Source: Streptomyces venezuelae (GTDB lineage Bacteria; Actinomycetota; Actinomycetes; Streptomycetales; Streptomycetaceae). Taken from it: a stretch of DNA of 64,000 bases. The translations under genes and the position numbers were made by a program. Positions within the stretch are counted from its first letter, which is position 1. The number at the start of each line of letters is the position of its first letter. Positions 19,594 through 27,956 of the stretch are shown here, in pieces. The notes below the pieces were generated by a model. That model was not told the DNA's origin and did no database searches. It worked only from the letters and a program-made list of their open reading frames with translations. The DNA is taken from the NCBI RefSeq assembly GCF_008642275.1, contig NZ_CP029189.1, forward strand, positions 6,802,001 to 6,866,000, written 5' to 3'.

Positions 19594-20595
19594 ATGCACG
19601 ACGACCTGCACCAGCGCCCGTTCGTCAAGGAACTCGACTTCACTCCCGAGGAGTTCCGCCACCTGCTGGAACTTTCCGCCTCCATCAAGACGGCCCGCCG
19701 CGAGGGACGCGAGGAGCAGCGGCTGCGCGGCAAGAACATCGCCGTCATCTTCGAGAAGACGTCGACGAGGACCCGATGCGCCTTCGAAGTGGCCGCGCAC
19801 CAGCAGGGCGCGCACGTGACCTACCTCGACCCGGCCGGATCCCAGCTCGGGCACAAGGAGTCCATCAAGGACACCGCACGCGTCCTCGGCCGCTACTACG
19901 ACGGGATCGAATACCGGGGCAGCGACCAGCGCCTGGTGGAAGAGCTGGCCCAGCACGCCGGCGTTCCGGTCTGGAACGGCCTGACGGACCAGTGGCACCC
20001 CACCCAGTCGCTCGCCGACGTGCTCACCATGTGGGAGCACACCGACAAACCGCTGAACCAGGTGTCCTTCGCCTACCTGGGCGACGCCAGGAACAACGTC
20101 GGCAACTCCCTGCTGATCGTCGCGGCGATGCTGGGCATGGACGTACGCATGGTCGGCCCGCGATCCCTGCACAACTCCTCCGAAGTCGTCGACCACGCGC
20201 GGCGGGCGGCGGCCGTCAGCGGTGCGCGCATCACCCTGACCGAGGACGTGGCCGAAGGCGTGGCCGGTGTCGACTTCGTCTACACCGACGTATGGCTCTC
20301 CATGGGAGAGCCGCCGGAGATGTGGGACGAGCGCATAGCCCTGCTCAAGCCGTACCAGGTGACAGCGAAGACCCTGGAGGCGACGGGCAACCCGGCGGTC
20401 AAGTTCATGCACTGCCTTCCGGCCTTCCACAACAGCGACACCACGGTCGGCGCCAAGATCGCTGCGCGGACCGGCATGACCGCACTGGAGGTCACCGAGG
20501 AGGTGTTCGAGTCCTCGCGCTCCATCGTGTTCGACCAGGCCGAGAACCGGCTCCACACCATCAAGGCCGTCCTCGTCGCCACCCTCGGCGACTGA
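19594..20595 (+). CDS. arcB: Catabolic ornithine carbamoyltransferase
   Basis: 333 residues. The carbamoyl-phosphate loop STRTR is at 57-61, the HPTQ motif is within [13 protein letters not shown], and the ornithine-binding Cys loop HCLPAFH is at about 272. The length and [11 protein letters not shown] segment resemble catabolic OTCases. It phosphorolyses citrulline to ornithine and carbamoyl phosphate for ArcC. The gene lies 72 nt after arcA with GAGGAG before the ATG. The anabolic argF is expected elsewhere with the arginine biosynthesis genes. Confidence 0.96.
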   Translation: MHDDLHQRPFVKELDFTPEEFRHLLELSASIKTARREGREEQRLRGKNIAVIFEKTSTRTRCAFEVAAHQQGAHVTYLDPAGSQLGHKESIKDTARVLGRYYDGIEYRGSDQRLVEELAQHAGVPVWNGLTDQWHPTQSLADVLTMWEHTDKPLNQVSFAYLGDARNNVGNSLLIVAAMLGMDVRMVGPRSLHNSSEVVDHARRAAAVSGARITLTEDVAEGVAGVDFVYTDVWLSMGEPPEMWDERIALLKPYQVTAKTLEATGNPAVKFMHCLPAFHNSDTTVGAKIAARTGMTALEVTEEVFESSRSIVFDQAENRLHTIKAVLVATLGD

Positions 20596-20628
20596 ACCGG
20601 CATCCCCTCGACCTCCGGAGAACACGTC

Positions 20629-21582
20629 ATGCGTGTAGTCGTCGCATTGGGCGGCAACGCCCTGCTCCGCCGCGAGGAGCGGCCGGACGCCGCCGTGCAG
20701 CTCGCCAACATCCGCGCTGCCGTGTCCGCGCTCGCCCCCCTCGCGCACGAGCACGAACTCGTCATCACCCACGGCAACGGACCTCAGGTCGGCGTGCTCG
20801 CTCTCCAGAGCGCCGCCGACCGCTCCCTGAGCAGCCCCTACCCCTTCGACGTCCTCGGCGCGGAGACCCAGGGCATGATCGGCTACTGGCTGCTCCAGTC
20901 CCTGCAGAACGCCCTGCCCGAACGGCAGGTCTGCGCCCTGCTCAACCAGACCCTCGTTTCCGCAGCCGACCCCGCCTTCACCGACCCGGCCAAATTCGTG
21001 GGCCCGGTCTACGACCGGACCGAAGCGGAGCGACTGGCCGCCGAACGTGGCTGGACGGTCAAGCAGGACGGCGCCCACTGGCGACGCGTCGTACCGTCCC
21101 CCCGTCCACAACGCGTCGTGGAAACCCGGCTCATCCGGCTGCTGCTCAACTCGGGAGCGGTGGCCGTGTGCGCCGGAGGCGGTGGCGTACCGGTCATCCG
21201 TGACGAACAGGGGCAGCTGACCGGCGTCGAAGCGGTGGTGGACAAGGACCTCACCGCCGCCCTCCTGGCCGAGGCGCTCGACGCCGACGCGCTCCTGCTC
21301 CTCACGGACGTTCCCCACGTCTCGCTCGGCTACGGCACCCCCGGCGCCGAGCCCATCGGACGGACCACGCCCGCGGCCCTGAGAGCCCACCAGTTCCCCG
21401 CCGGATCCATGGGACCCAAGGTCGACGCCGTGTGCCGGTTCGTCGAGCTCACCGGCGGAATGGCGGCCATCGGCGCTCTCGAAGACGCCCGAGCCATCCT
21501 CGACGGAGCCGCCGGCACCGTCGTCACACCCAGCGGCAGCTACCGCGAAGCCCGCCACGACGGAACACAGGACCTGACATGA
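20629..21582 (+). CDS. arcC: Carbamate kinase
   Basis: A 317-residue amino-acid-kinase-fold enzyme that transfers phosphate from carbamoyl phosphate to ADP, the ATP-yielding step of the ADI pathway. It starts MRVVVALGGNALLRREERP (glycine-rich nucleotide loop). Further landmarks are ITHGNGPQVG, VCAGGGGVPVI, VVDKDLTAALLA and FPAGSMGPKV. The stop overlaps the transporter start by four bases (ATGA), so the two are translationally coupled. Confidence 0.96.
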   Translation: MRVVVALGGNALLRREERPDAAVQLANIRAAVSALAPLAHEHELVITHGNGPQVGVLALQSAADRSLSSPYPFDVLGAETQGMIGYWLLQSLQNALPERQVCALLNQTLVSAADPAFTDPAKFVGPVYDRTEAERLAAERGWTVKQDGAHWRRVVPSPRPQRVVETRLIRLLLNSGAVAVCAGGGGVPVIRDEQGQLTGVEAVVDKDLTAALLAEALDADALLLLTDVPHVSLGYGTPGAEPIGRTTPAALRAHQFPAGSMGPKVDAVCRFVELTGGMAAIGALEDARAILDGAAGTVVTPSGSYREARHDGTQDLT

Positions 21583-23111
21583 CTCTGCAGAGCGCAACCG
21601 CATCCCCACAGCCGGCCAGAGCCAGAACGGACTCCGGCGCGCCCGACGCCCCACGGCGACGGCTTCGGTTCCCGTCCGCCTTCACCGTCCTGTTCGTCGT
21701 CACCGTCGCAGTCTGGGCCCTGACGTTCGTCATCCCCGCCGGCCGCTACGACACCAAGGACGGCAGCCCCGTACCGGGCACCTACCACTCCGTAGAACTG
21801 ACCACAGGATTCTGGCAGCGGCTCAAAGACCTGTTCCTCGCCCCGGTCAACGGTCTGTACGGCGTCACCGATGCAGGGACCGGCCTCACCGCACCTGGCG
21901 GCACCGGCTCCTTCGCGGGCGCGGCCGGCGTGTTCCTCTTCATACTGGCCGTGGGCGCGTTCATCACCGTCACGATGCGCACCGGGGCACTCACGGCGGG
22001 AGTGGCGCGCCTCGCGCAGCGTCTGCACCACCGCAGGACCCTGCTGCTCGTGGTCCTGCTGACGGTGTTCTCCCTCGGCGGGACCACGTACGGGATGGCC
22101 GAGGAAACCCTCGGCTTCTACGGGCTGATGATCCCCCTGATGCTGAGCCTGGGCTACGACCGCATGGTCGCTGCGACGGTCGTCATGGTGGGAGCCGGGG
22201 TCGGCACCCTCGCCTCGACCGTCAACCCCTTTGCCACCGGAGTGGCTTCCGACAGCGCCGGCATCGGCACGGGAGACGGCATCGTCCTGCGACTGGTGAT
22301 GTGGGCCTGCCTGACGGCCCTGGCAGCCGCTTATGTCGTGCGCTACGCCCGCCGCGTCACCGAGGACCCCTCCCGGTCGCTGACACCCCTCACCGAGGAC
22401 GACCTCCGCATCAAGGCCGAGGGTGGCGAAGCGGCGAAGCTCACGAGTCGCCAGCGCACGGTCCTGTGCCTCTTCGCGACCACGTTCCTCTTCATGATCT
22501 TCGCCGTCGTCCCCTGGTCCGATCTGCACGTCACCTTCCTGCCCACCCTCGGCTGGTACTTCCCCGAACTCGCCGCCCTGTTCATCGTCGCGGCGGTCGC
22601 CGTGGGGCTGGTCGGCGGCCTGGGCGAGAAGGGAACGGTGACCGCCGTCACCGCCGGCGCAGGGGACTTCATCGGAGCGGCGTTGATCGTCATGCTGGCC
22701 CGGGGAGTCACGGTGATCATGAACAACGCCAGTGTCACCGACACCATCCTCGACGTCCTGCAGAGCGCGGTGGCCGACACATCCTCCGGCGTGTTCGCCG
22801 TACTGATGTTCGCGGTGAACCTCCCGCTGGCCTTCTTCGTCCCCTCCTCGTCCGGCCACGCGGCCCTCGCCATGCCCATCCTCGCCCCCCTGGCCGACTT
22901 CGCCGGAGTGAGCCGGGCTCTGGTGGTGACCGCGTACCAGTCGGCTTCCGGATGGGTGAACCTCGTTACGCCCACCTCGGCCGTCGTCATGGGAGGCCTC
23001 GCCCTTGCCAAGGTCCGCTACGACCGGTACCTGCGCTTCATGGCACCACTGATGGGTGCTCTGCTGGTGGCCGTCGCCGGATTCCTCGCACTCGGTGCGG
23101 CAGTGCGCTGA
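21579..23111 (+). CDS. YfcC-family transporter, likely arginine/ornithine exchanger
   Basis: A 510-residue polytopic membrane protein with about 11-12 hydrophobic helices, a basic cytoplasmic N-terminus (about 1-28) and a charged central loop (about 265-295). Motifs of the YfcC/C4-dicarboxylate-anaerobic superfamily are visible: TTYGMAEETLGFY, STVNPFATG, FFVPSSSGHAALAMP and SGWVNLVTPTSAV. Coupling to arcC makes arginine uptake in exchange for ornithine the natural role; this is inferred from the operon. Two strong hairpins follow. Confidence 0.9.
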   Translation: MTLQSATASPQPARARTDSGAPDAPRRRLRFPSAFTVLFVVTVAVWALTFVIPAGRYDTKDGSPVPGTYHSVELTTGFWQRLKDLFLAPVNGLYGVTDAGTGLTAPGGTGSFAGAAGVFLFILAVGAFITVTMRTGALTAGVARLAQRLHHRRTLLLVVLLTVFSLGGTTYGMAEETLGFYGLMIPLMLSLGYDRMVAATVVMVGAGVGTLASTVNPFATGVASDSAGIGTGDGIVLRLVMWACLTALAAAYVVRYARRVTEDPSRSLTPLTEDDLRIKAEGGEAAKLTSRQRTVLCLFATTFLFMIFAVVPWSDLHVTFLPTLGWYFPELAALFIVAAVAVGLVGGLGEKGTVTAVTAGAGDFIGAALIVMLARGVTVIMNNASVTDTILDVLQSAVADTSSGVFAVLMFAVNLPLAFFVPSSSGHAALAMPILAPLADFAGVSRALVVTAYQSASGWVNLVTPTSAVVMGGLALAKVRYDRYLRFMAPLMGALLVAVAGFLALGAAVR

Positions 23112-23130
23112 ATCGCTACGGGGCAGGCAA

Positions 23131-23166
23131 GTGGCCGGCTGGTCGGGACACCGACCAGCCGGCCAC
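23131..23166. terminator. Terminator hairpin after the arc operon
   Basis: A perfect 16-bp stem (GTGGCCGGCTGGTCGG pairing with its complement) around the loop GACA, 20 nt after the transporter stop. No T-tract is visible, as is common in streptomycetes. Confidence 0.8.
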
Positions 23167-23415
23167 CGTCGTGTGCCCAGCACGAGGCGGACCTGCGGGC
23201 TCCGCCGGACGGCGCCAACAGGGCCCTGGGCGCTCCTCTGAGCCGAGACCGTGAGCTCCTGCGGGGCATGGTGTCCGTGGTCGCTCAAGGTGGTGGGGCC
23301 TCATGCCCGGACAGCCGGCCTGTGGACGTGGACCGATCGCCCCGTCGCGCCCCTCGCCGCGGTGGCTTCCGCCTTTTCCACCTGGTACGACAAGCAACGC
23401 ACCGACGGTCGCAGC

Positions 23416-23463
23416 ACACCAGGAGCCCTCGTCGCGCAGTTGCGCGACGAGGGCTCCTGGTGT
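23416..23463. terminator. 48-bp near-perfect palindrome between convergent transcription units
   Basis: Two exact 22-base arms (23,416-23,437 and 23,442-23,463) flank the loop AGTT. It lies between the arc operon and the convergent USP gene ending at 23,533, so it probably acts as a bidirectional terminator. The rest of the 421-bp gap 23,112-23,532 contains no supported gene. Confidence 0.7.
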
Positions 23464-23532
23464 CAAGGGGCGACGGCGTCCGTCGGGGGACCGCAGCCGG
23501 GGTGTATCCGTCCTCGGTGAGGCTCGCGACGA

Positions 23533-24465
23533 TCAGAGATGAGGGACGACCGCCACGGGCGTCGTGGCGTGGTGCAGCACTGCGTGGGTGACCGGGCCGA
23601 TGTGTGCTCCGACCGCCGCCCGGCGTATGCGCCGTCCGACGACCAGCAGCGAGGCTTCCTTCGACGCTTCCACGAGGTGGCCCGCGGGCCGTCCCACCAG
23701 GCACTGCTCCTTGACCTCGACCTGGGGGAACTTGCCGCGCCACGACCGCAGTACGTCGGTGAGCGCACTTGCCTGGCGCAGTCCCAGCGCGACGCCGTGG
23801 CCGGGGTCGGCCGCCGCAGGGTCGTACCCCTCGACCACCGGTACGCTCCAGCCGTGCACGACCCGCAGGGTGGCCGCTCGGACAGCGGCGGCTTCGAATG
23901 CGTACGCGAGCAGCTCGTCGCACGGCCTGGAGAGGTCGAGGCCGAGCACCACGTCGAGGCACTGCCCCTTGGGGTCCCCGTGGTCGCCCGTCCCGGGGAG
24001 CGGTTCACACTCGGCCCGTTCCCCGGCCCGTACGGCGACGACCGGACGCTCGGCGTGCGCGATGACGGGCAGGGACACCGATCCGGTCAGGAAGCCGGCC
24101 AGGCCACCCAGCCCTCGTGAACCCACGACCAGGACTTCCGCCTTCTCTGCGGCGGACAGCAACACCTTCGCGGGGCGGCCGTGCACCTGCTCGACGCTGA
24201 TCTCCAGGCCGGGGTACGCCGCCCGCAGCCGGTCGGACGCGTCGTGGGTGACCTGCTCGGCGTAGTGCTGAGCGGCGGTCGCCCCCTCACAGGGCGTGGT
24301 GTCCAGGCCGGTGAACGGGGCGTGGGCGAAGGCCCGTGACCAGTCCTGCCAGACGTGCAGGAGGTGCAGGGGCAGACGGCGTATCTGTGCCTCGTGGGCG
24401 GCCCAGTCCGCAGCGGCCAGCGACTCGGCCGAGCCGTCCACAGCGGCGATGACGGTACGTGACAT
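23533..24465 (-). CDS. Tandem-domain universal stress protein
   Basis: A 310-residue protein. Domain 1 starts TVIAAVDGSAESLAA and has GSRGLGGLAGFLTGS. Domain 2 (from CLDVVLGLDLSRPCDE) retains the late GRRIRRAAVGAHIGPV loop and ends HHATTPVAVVPHL. Its linker and first helix contain more Cys and Pro than the paralogues. The upstream gap to the HPF gene has GGTCCGGGGACC (24,507-24,518), a shorter palindrome that does not match the 14-bp box, so regulation is unclear. Confidence 0.91.
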   Translation of the reverse strand: MSRTVIAAVDGSAESLAAADWAAHEAQIRRLPLHLLHVWQDWSRAFAHAPFTGLDTTPCEGATAAQHYAEQVTHDASDRLRAAYPGLEISVEQVHGRPAKVLLSAAEKAEVLVVGSRGLGGLAGFLTGSVSLPVIAHAERPVVAVRAGERAECEPLPGTGDHGDPKGQCLDVVLGLDLSRPCDELLAYAFEAAAVRAATLRVVHGWSVPVVEGYDPAAADPGHGVALGLRQASALTDVLRSWRGKFPQVEVKEQCLVGRPAGHLVEASKEASLLVVGRRIRRAAVGAHIGPVTHAVLHHATTPVAVVPHL

Positions 24466-24551
24466 GATTCCTCCGGGTGAGGGGTCTTCGGGTGGTTTGC
24501 GGCACTGGTCCGGGGACCGGCGGCCGGGCGCGCGGCGTCGCCCGGAACGTG

Positions 24552-25349
24552 CTACCGGGACGGAGTGATCAGCCCGTAGTGGCCGTCGTAGCGGTGGTAG
24601 AGGACGCAGCCCCGGCCGGTGGCCGTGTCGTTGAAGAAGACGAAGGGCAGCCCGGTGAGGTGCAACCGTGAAACGGCCTCGGTCACACTGCTCGTCGGCA
24701 CGGGAACCGTGCTCACGCCGAGCAGACCGTCGACCTCCCGTTCCTGACCCAGAGGTCCCAGCGAAGCCATGCGATGCCGCCCGGTGCGGACGTCGCGGTA
24801 GACGACGCTGTCGCGCCCGGAGGCCAGGTCCGTGAAGAGCCAGAAGTCGTGGTCCATGGCCTCCAGGTCGATCACGGCGTCCTCAGGCGTCTGGTGGACC
24901 AGGCTGAAGGACTTGTGCCGCACGATCCGGCGCTCTTCGGCGGGAACGTGATGCCGGTGCGGACGGTGGTCGTGCGCTGCGCCGTCCCGCGATGTCCGGC
25001 TGGGCGTGCCGTTGCGGTGGGGGCCGCCCGCCGCATACCGCCGTGGCCGGGTGAGCCGGGCAGCCAGGCGCTCCTGCAGGAGGTCGACCGCTTCGAACAT
25101 GCTGTTCGCGGCCACGTGGGCGCGAACCATCCGGCCGTTGACGTCCACCACGGCCTGAGCCGTGGCCGGGCGGTTCGCCGAAGTGTTGACGGCTTGCGTG
25201 AGCTTCACCCGCACGGTCAGCACGGGTCCGCGCACGTGGCCGATCACCGCGAGCATCTTTCCCTGGGCGTACACGTCCGCGCCATCGGGCACCTGCCTTC
25301 GGTTGCGGACCTGGACGTCGGTTGTCCGGCTGGTCTTGAGACCGCTCAT
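24552..25349 (-). CDS. RafH-like long ribosome hibernation factor
   Basis: 265 residues from an ATG preceded by GAGGAGG; the frame opens far upstream without support. The N-terminal S30AE/HPF domain (about 10-105) is followed by a His-rich linker (about 110-135). Two C-terminal repeats follow: one around FSLVHQTPEDAVIDLEAMDH (about 145-205) and one ending FVFFNDTATGRGCVLYHRYD (about 215-262). Length and duplicated tail match the hypoxia-induced RafH of Mycobacterium tuberculosis rather than the housekeeping HPF. It would inactivate 70S ribosomes during dormancy. Confidence 0.88.
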   Translation of the reverse strand: MSGLKTSRTTDVQVRNRRQVPDGADVYAQGKMLAVIGHVRGPVLTVRVKLTQAVNTSANRPATAQAVVDVNGRMVRAHVAANSMFEAVDLLQERLAARLTRPRRYAAGGPHRNGTPSRTSRDGAAHDHRPHRHHVPAEERRIVRHKSFSLVHQTPEDAVIDLEAMDHDFWLFTDLASGRDSVVYRDVRTGRHRMASLGPLGQEREVDGLLGVSTVPVPTSSVTEAVSRLHLTGLPFVFFNDTATGRGCVLYHRYDGHYGLITPSR

Positions 25350-25457
25350 GAGAACTCCTCCTCGATCCCTTCCAGCCTGTCTGCCGGCGGCCGCTCCCGG
25401 GCAGAGCCGTCCGGACCCCGCCACGGTGCCACTGGTACCGACACCACCCGAGAAACC

Positions 25458-25493
25458 GGGACTTCCGGTCGGCCGGGCAAGGCCGTTCGGCCT
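25458..25493. promoter_or_regulatory. DosR-like boxes upstream of the hibernation factor gene
   Basis: AGGCCGTTCGGCCT (25,480-25,493) is a symmetric variant of the repeated 14-mer, 131 nt before the HPF start. GGGACTTCCGGTCG (25,458-25,471) matches the DosR left half-site only. Confidence 0.5.
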
Positions 25494-25654
25494 GCAGACC
25501 CAGAGACGGGTAAGTCGACGAGCCCTGGCCTGATATCGCGTGACGTGCCGGACGGACAGCACGGCTCGGGTCCGCGGCTCCGGGTTGCCGCGACCGGCCG
25601 CGGTGACCGCCGCCGCTCGGCCGACGGAACAGCCCGTGGTGTCCCGCCCTGTTG

Positions 25655-26341
25655 TCAGTGATCGCTTTCGCGGCCGGTTGTCAGCCGGTTCACCACACCC
25701 ACCACACCGTCCACGCGCCACGTGACTCTGATCAACGCCGATGTATCGAGGGCAGGTTCGGATGACCCCACCATGGTGACCATCCCGTCGCGAACGTCGA
25801 TGCGGAGCCCGTCGATGCGGTGGGCGGCCGGCGCCCGGCCGGAGACGGCATCGGCGACGTCCGCGAGGATCTCCTCGTCCGTCCTCAGGAAGACGCGCAG
25901 CAGATCACGTCGCGTGGTGATGCCGATCAGACGGTCTTCCTCGTCCACCACCGGCAACCGGTCGACGTGGCGACGTTCCATGATGCGCGCGGCGTCGGCG
26001 ACGCGCTGTTCGGGATGCACGGTTACAGCCGGGCTGGTCATCAGCTCGCCTGCCGCCAGGGCGGGTCCCGCGACGGCGTGGGCGTCGGCCGGTCGCCGTG
26101 GTGTGAGCGCCATCCGATGCCACCCGGAGTCGTGCCGGCCGAGACAGCCCTGTTGCCTGGCAAGGTCTTTCCGGGAGATGACGCCCATGACCTTGTCGTC
26201 GTCATCCACCACCGGCAGCCCGCCGATCCGATGGGCGATGAGCAGGCGAGCCAGTTCTTCGAAGGAGGTGTCCGGGCGGGCCTGGACCACCTCGCTGGTC
26301 ATGACTTGGCTCACCGTTCGTTTTTCGACCACGGTGCTCAT
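25655..26341 (-). CDS. CBS-CBS-BON domain protein
   Basis: A 228-residue paralogue of the protein at 6,147-6,842. CBS 1 covers about 10-65 (MTSEVVQARPDT...GVISRKDLA), CBS 2 about 98-152 (MTSPAVTVHPEQ...GITTRRDLL), and BON about 165-222. A 30-residue linker rich in Arg/His replaces the acidic linker of its paralogue. I take the ATG at 26,341 because the conserved core starts about ten residues later; the ribosome site (GTGGAG) is weak. It is divergent from GAPDH across a gap with two boxes. Confidence 0.88.
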   Translation of the reverse strand: MSTVVEKRTVSQVMTSEVVQARPDTSFEELARLLIAHRIGGLPVVDDDDKVMGVISRKDLARQQGCLGRHDSGWHRMALTPRRPADAHAVAGPALAAGELMTSPAVTVHPEQRVADAARIMERRHVDRLPVVDEEDRLIGITTRRDLLRVFLRTDEEILADVADAVSGRAPAAHRIDGLRIDVRDGMVTMVGSSEPALDTSALIRVTWRVDGVVGVVNRLTTGRESDH

Positions 26342-26529
26342 CTCCACTCGTCTCGCAGGTTTCCGGATACCGCCGATGGCGCCCCGACCTCTGACTGCCC
26401 GCCGACCGCTGTGCTCAGCGCGCAGGGGGCCGGGAAGCCCCGGGTTCGTCTGCTCCTCATGCTTGCCGTTGCTTCCAGAGTGGGGCGGAGGACGGCCGGG
26501 GGGACAGAACCGGTCAGGACCCGCACGCC

Positions 26530-26594
26530 GGGCCGTTCGGCCCGTGACAGGCCGGGCCGGGCGGGGCCCGCCGGGGGAGAGGGCCCAACGGCCC
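26530..26594. promoter_or_regulatory. Two DosR-like boxes between CBS-BON and GAPDH genes
   Basis: GGGCCGTTCGGCCC (26,530-26,543), an almost fully symmetric copy, and GGGCCCAACGGCCC (26,581-26,594) lie in the 346-bp divergent gap 26,342-26,687. The nearer is 94 nt before GAPDH. No gene is visible in the gap. Confidence 0.58.
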
Positions 26595-26687
26595 TGGCGT
26601 GCACCCCGTTCGACCCCTGCCCGCGGCGCGACATGCCCCCCAGGCTGGCACCACTCGCATCGGCACCCAAGGGAAGGGGCGGCGGAG

Positions 26688-27716
26688 ATGACCGTACGCA
26701 TCGGAATCAACGGCTTCGGACGCATCGGCCGGAACTACCTGCGCTGCGTCATGGAACGCGCGGAGACGAGCAACGGCACCCCCATCGAGGTGGTGGCCGT
26801 CAACGACCTCACCTCCCCGGCTGCGCTGGCCCATCTGCTCACCTACGACTCCACCTACGGCCGACTCCACCGCACCGTTGATCACGACGGCGAATCCATT
26901 ACGGTGGACGGTCACCGCATCGCGGTCACGTCCCGGCGCGACCCCGCCGACCTCCGGTGGGACGCGCTCGGCGTGGACGTCGTCATCGAGGCCACCGGAC
27001 GCTTCCGCACCAAGGAGCAAGCGGGCCGGCACCTGACGGCAGGAGCACGCAAGGTGCTGCTGTCCGTCCCTGGCAAGGGCGTCGACGCCACTATCGTCAT
27101 GGGCGTCAACGAGTCCGCGTACGACCCGCGCGTCGACCACGTGATCTCCAACGCGTCCTGCACCACCAACTGCGTGGCTCCCATGATGAAAGTCCTCAGC
27201 GAGCGCTTCGGCATCGTCAAGGGACTGATGACCACCATCCACGGCTACACCAACGACCAGGTCGTGCTCGACGGCCCGCACAAGGACCTGCGCCGCGGCC
27301 GCACGGCCGCGGTGAACATCATCCCGACCAGCACCGGCGCTGCCCGCGCCGTTGGCCTGGTGCTCCCCGAACTCGCGGGCACCCTGGACGGCATCGCCGT
27401 GCGCGTGCCGGTCGAGGACGGCTCGCTGACCGACCTCAGCCTGGTACTGGCACGGCAGGTGTCCGCACAGGACGTCAACGACGCTTTCCGGGAAGCCGCC
27501 GAGGGACCGCTGAAGGGCGTCCTGAGGGTGAGCGATGCCCCTATCGTCTCGCGCGACATCGTCGGCGACCCCGCCTCGTGCATCGTGGACGCCCCGCTGA
27601 CTCAGGCCAACGGCGACCTGGTCAAGGTCTTCGGCTGGTACGACAACGAGTGGGGCTACACCAACCGTCTCGTCGACCTGACCCAGTACGTCGCCACGTT
27701 GCTCGACGCCCGGTGA
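26688..27716 (+). CDS. gap: Glyceraldehyde-3-phosphate dehydrogenase
   Basis: 342 residues. It has the NAD-binding start VRIGINGFGRIGRN, catalytic Cys158 in SNASCTTNC, the TTIHGYTNDQ and NIIPTSTGAA segments, and the C-terminal WYDNEWGYTNR. It oxidises glyceraldehyde-3-P to 1,3-bisphosphoglycerate in glycolysis. It has no phosphoglycerate kinase neighbour and is preceded by DosR-like boxes, so this is probably a hypoxia-induced second GAPDH rather than the housekeeping one. Confidence 0.95.
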   Translation: MTVRIGINGFGRIGRNYLRCVMERAETSNGTPIEVVAVNDLTSPAALAHLLTYDSTYGRLHRTVDHDGESITVDGHRIAVTSRRDPADLRWDALGVDVVIEATGRFRTKEQAGRHLTAGARKVLLSVPGKGVDATIVMGVNESAYDPRVDHVISNASCTTNCVAPMMKVLSERFGIVKGLMTTIHGYTNDQVVLDGPHKDLRRGRTAAVNIIPTSTGAARAVGLVLPELAGTLDGIAVRVPVEDGSLTDLSLVLARQVSAQDVNDAFREAAEGPLKGVLRVSDAPIVSRDIVGDPASCIVDAPLTQANGDLVKVFGWYDNEWGYTNRLVDLTQYVATLLDAR

Positions 27717-27804
27717 GCCGGCGGCAGCCCGGGCGGCGGGCGCCGTAGAGGCAAGGAAGGCCAGGTGGTGGTGGCGCAAGCCTCTGCGCTGCCACAGCGG
27801 CCGG

Positions 27805-27840
27805 AGACCATCGGGCCCCGTTGAGGGACCTTCGGGACCT
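27805..27840. promoter_or_regulatory. DosR-like box upstream of adhE
   Basis: GGGACCTTCGGGACC (27,825-27,839), with the half-matching AGACCATCGGGCCC (27,805-27,818) beside it, lies 117 nt before the adhE start. Confidence 0.5.
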
Positions 27841-27956
27841 CAGCCGAGGACGCGTCCCGGGCAAGGCTGTAGGTGACAGGACGGAACGGAACGGGTGGCC
27901 ACCCCGGTGGCCGGCCACGTGTGGCCACAGTGCCACCCACATCCAGGGAGCTTTCC

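Noticed and set aside
24507..24518. GGTCCGGGGACC as a DosR-like box for the USP gene at 23,533-24,465
   Set aside because: It is 12 bp with a different half-site order and spacing from the repeated 14-mer; kept only as a note.
25722..27716. A 664-residue fusion ending in GAPDH
   Set aside because: The part before 26,688 is antisense to the CBS-BON gene; GAPDH has its own ATG and family start.
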